Positions 5,873 to 6,381 of a stretch of 6,381 nt of DNA are shown here, piece by piece. Source of the stretch: Actinomycetes bacterium (lineage in GTDB: Bacteria > Actinomycetota > Actinomycetes > JAJYSQ01); NCBI GenBank assembly GCA_021793495.1, contig JAJYSQ010000109.1, positions 1-6,381 of the forward strand, in the 5' to 3' direction. The notes below the pieces were generated by a model. It was not told where the DNA came from. It made no database searches and saw nothing but the letters and a program-made list of their open reading frames with translations. Numbering within the stretch: the stretch's first letter is position 1; every line of letters starts with the position of its first letter. Position numbers and translations under genes: made by a program.

Positions 5873-6381
5873 TGTTCGCTTCACCCGAGGCTGCCCGTGC
5901 TGGCGTGGGGTGCAGCGTGCAGTCCCCGAGCGGCACGGTCAGCTGGAAGCGGGTGCCCTTCCCCGGTGCGCTGTGTACGGCGACCTGGCCACCGTGGGCA
6001 GAGACGATGGAGTGCACGATGGCCAGGCCGAGGCCGGATCCTTCGACCCGCCGGCCCCCGCGATCCTCCAGCCGCCAGAACCGGCGGAAGACCAGGGAAT
6101 GGTGCTCGGGGGCGATCCCGATGCCGTCGTCGGCCACCTCGATCACCGCGGCGTCGCTGCTGAGATGACACCCCAGGGTGATCCGGGCGCCTGGCTCGGT
6201 CGCGGCGACCGCGTTCTCCACCAAGGCGTCCAGGGCCGCGATGATCCGCTCGGCATCGGCGCAGATCGTCCCCTGCGCACAGACGTCGACCACCCAACGC
6301 CGGTCGGCGATGCGTGACCAACCGTTGGCGACGGCGGACAGCAGGTCGGCGAGGTCGACCGGGACCCGGTGCAAGGATCCG
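5859..6381 (-). CDS. Sensor histidine kinase, C-terminal ATP-binding domain; 5' part cut by the window edge
   Basis: The frame is open to the right edge with no stop, so the true start lies outside. About 173 C-terminal residues are visible. They form a GHKL/HATPase_c domain: the N box in [11 protein letters not shown], the G1 box in DDGIGIAPE, the F box in FRRFWRL, and the G2 box in [11 protein letters not shown] followed by AHGG and the strand [12 protein letters not shown]. The preceding VPVDLADLL segment is typical of the linker after the dimerisation helix that carries the phospho-acceptor His, which is not in view. Such kinases phosphorylate a partner response regulator in response to a signal, usually from the membrane. 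The gene ends about 130 bp before ctaB on the same strand. Whether it controls the oxidase genes cannot be judged from this fragment. Confidence 0.92.
   Translation of the reverse strand, partial: GSLHRVPVDLADLLSAVANGWSRIADRRWVVDVCAQGTICADAERIIAALDALVENAVAATEPGARITLGCHLSSDAAVIEVADDGIGIAPEHHSLVFRRFWRLEDRGGRRVEGSGLGLAIVHSIVSAHGGQVAVHSAPGKGTRFQLTVPLGDCTLHPTPARAASGEANMTAG

Noticed and set aside
5859..6374. A complete small kinase-like gene starting at the TTG at 6374.
   Set aside because: The frame stays open to the window edge, and the visible part lacks the dimerisation helix and phospho-acceptor His, so it is the tail of a longer gene.

Overview
The window is GC-rich DNA with strong third-position G/C bias, GGAGG-like ribosome binding sites, and short overlaps or gaps between most genes. 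Together with the gene families present, this suggests a high-GC actinomycete. That assignment is inference, since no taxonomic marker such as rRNA is present. Every gene I can support lies on the minus strand, so the window reads biologically from right to left.

From right to left, the layout is as follows. A sensor histidine kinase enters at the right edge; only its C-terminal ATP-binding domain is visible (5859-6381). A gap of about 130 bp follows, holding a perfect 18-bp palindrome and a weak hairpin. Next comes ctaB, heme O synthase (4778-5725). After a 109-bp gap with no convincing signal there is a membrane-anchored cupredoxin-like protein with a C-x3-C copper motif (3988-4668). The oxidase subunits are ctaC, subunit II (3030-3986), ctaD, subunit I (1022-3001), and ctaE, subunit III (322-1029). 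The last gene is a caa3_CtaG-type assembly factor that starts at 325 and runs off the left edge. From the cupredoxin gene to ctaG the genes are almost contiguous: a 1-bp gap, a 28-bp gap, an 8-bp overlap and a 4-bp overlap. This looks like one translationally coupled operon.

The genes form a respiratory terminal oxidase module. CtaB farnesylates heme B to heme O, which a heme A synthase outside the window could oxidise to heme A. Subunit II carries the CuA site that accepts electrons. Subunit I carries both hemes and CuB. Subunit III stabilises the core, and CtaG, and perhaps the cupredoxin, would serve copper insertion or electron transfer.

The striking point is that this is not a standard A1-type oxidase. 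All heme, CuB and CuA ligands and the active-site Tyr are present. The diagnostic proton-channel residues are not: the D-channel Asp is Arg, the K-channel Lys is Val, the K-channel Ser is Ala, the subunit II Glu at the K-channel mouth is Gln, and the Asp of the Mg site is Gly. Subunit I has an extra N-terminal two-helix glycine-zipper hairpin, subunit II has an extra N-terminal helix, and CtaG lacks the His pair I expect in its family. The cluster therefore looks like a divergent oxidase lineage, probably an accessory one, whose proton coupling and possibly substrate need testing.
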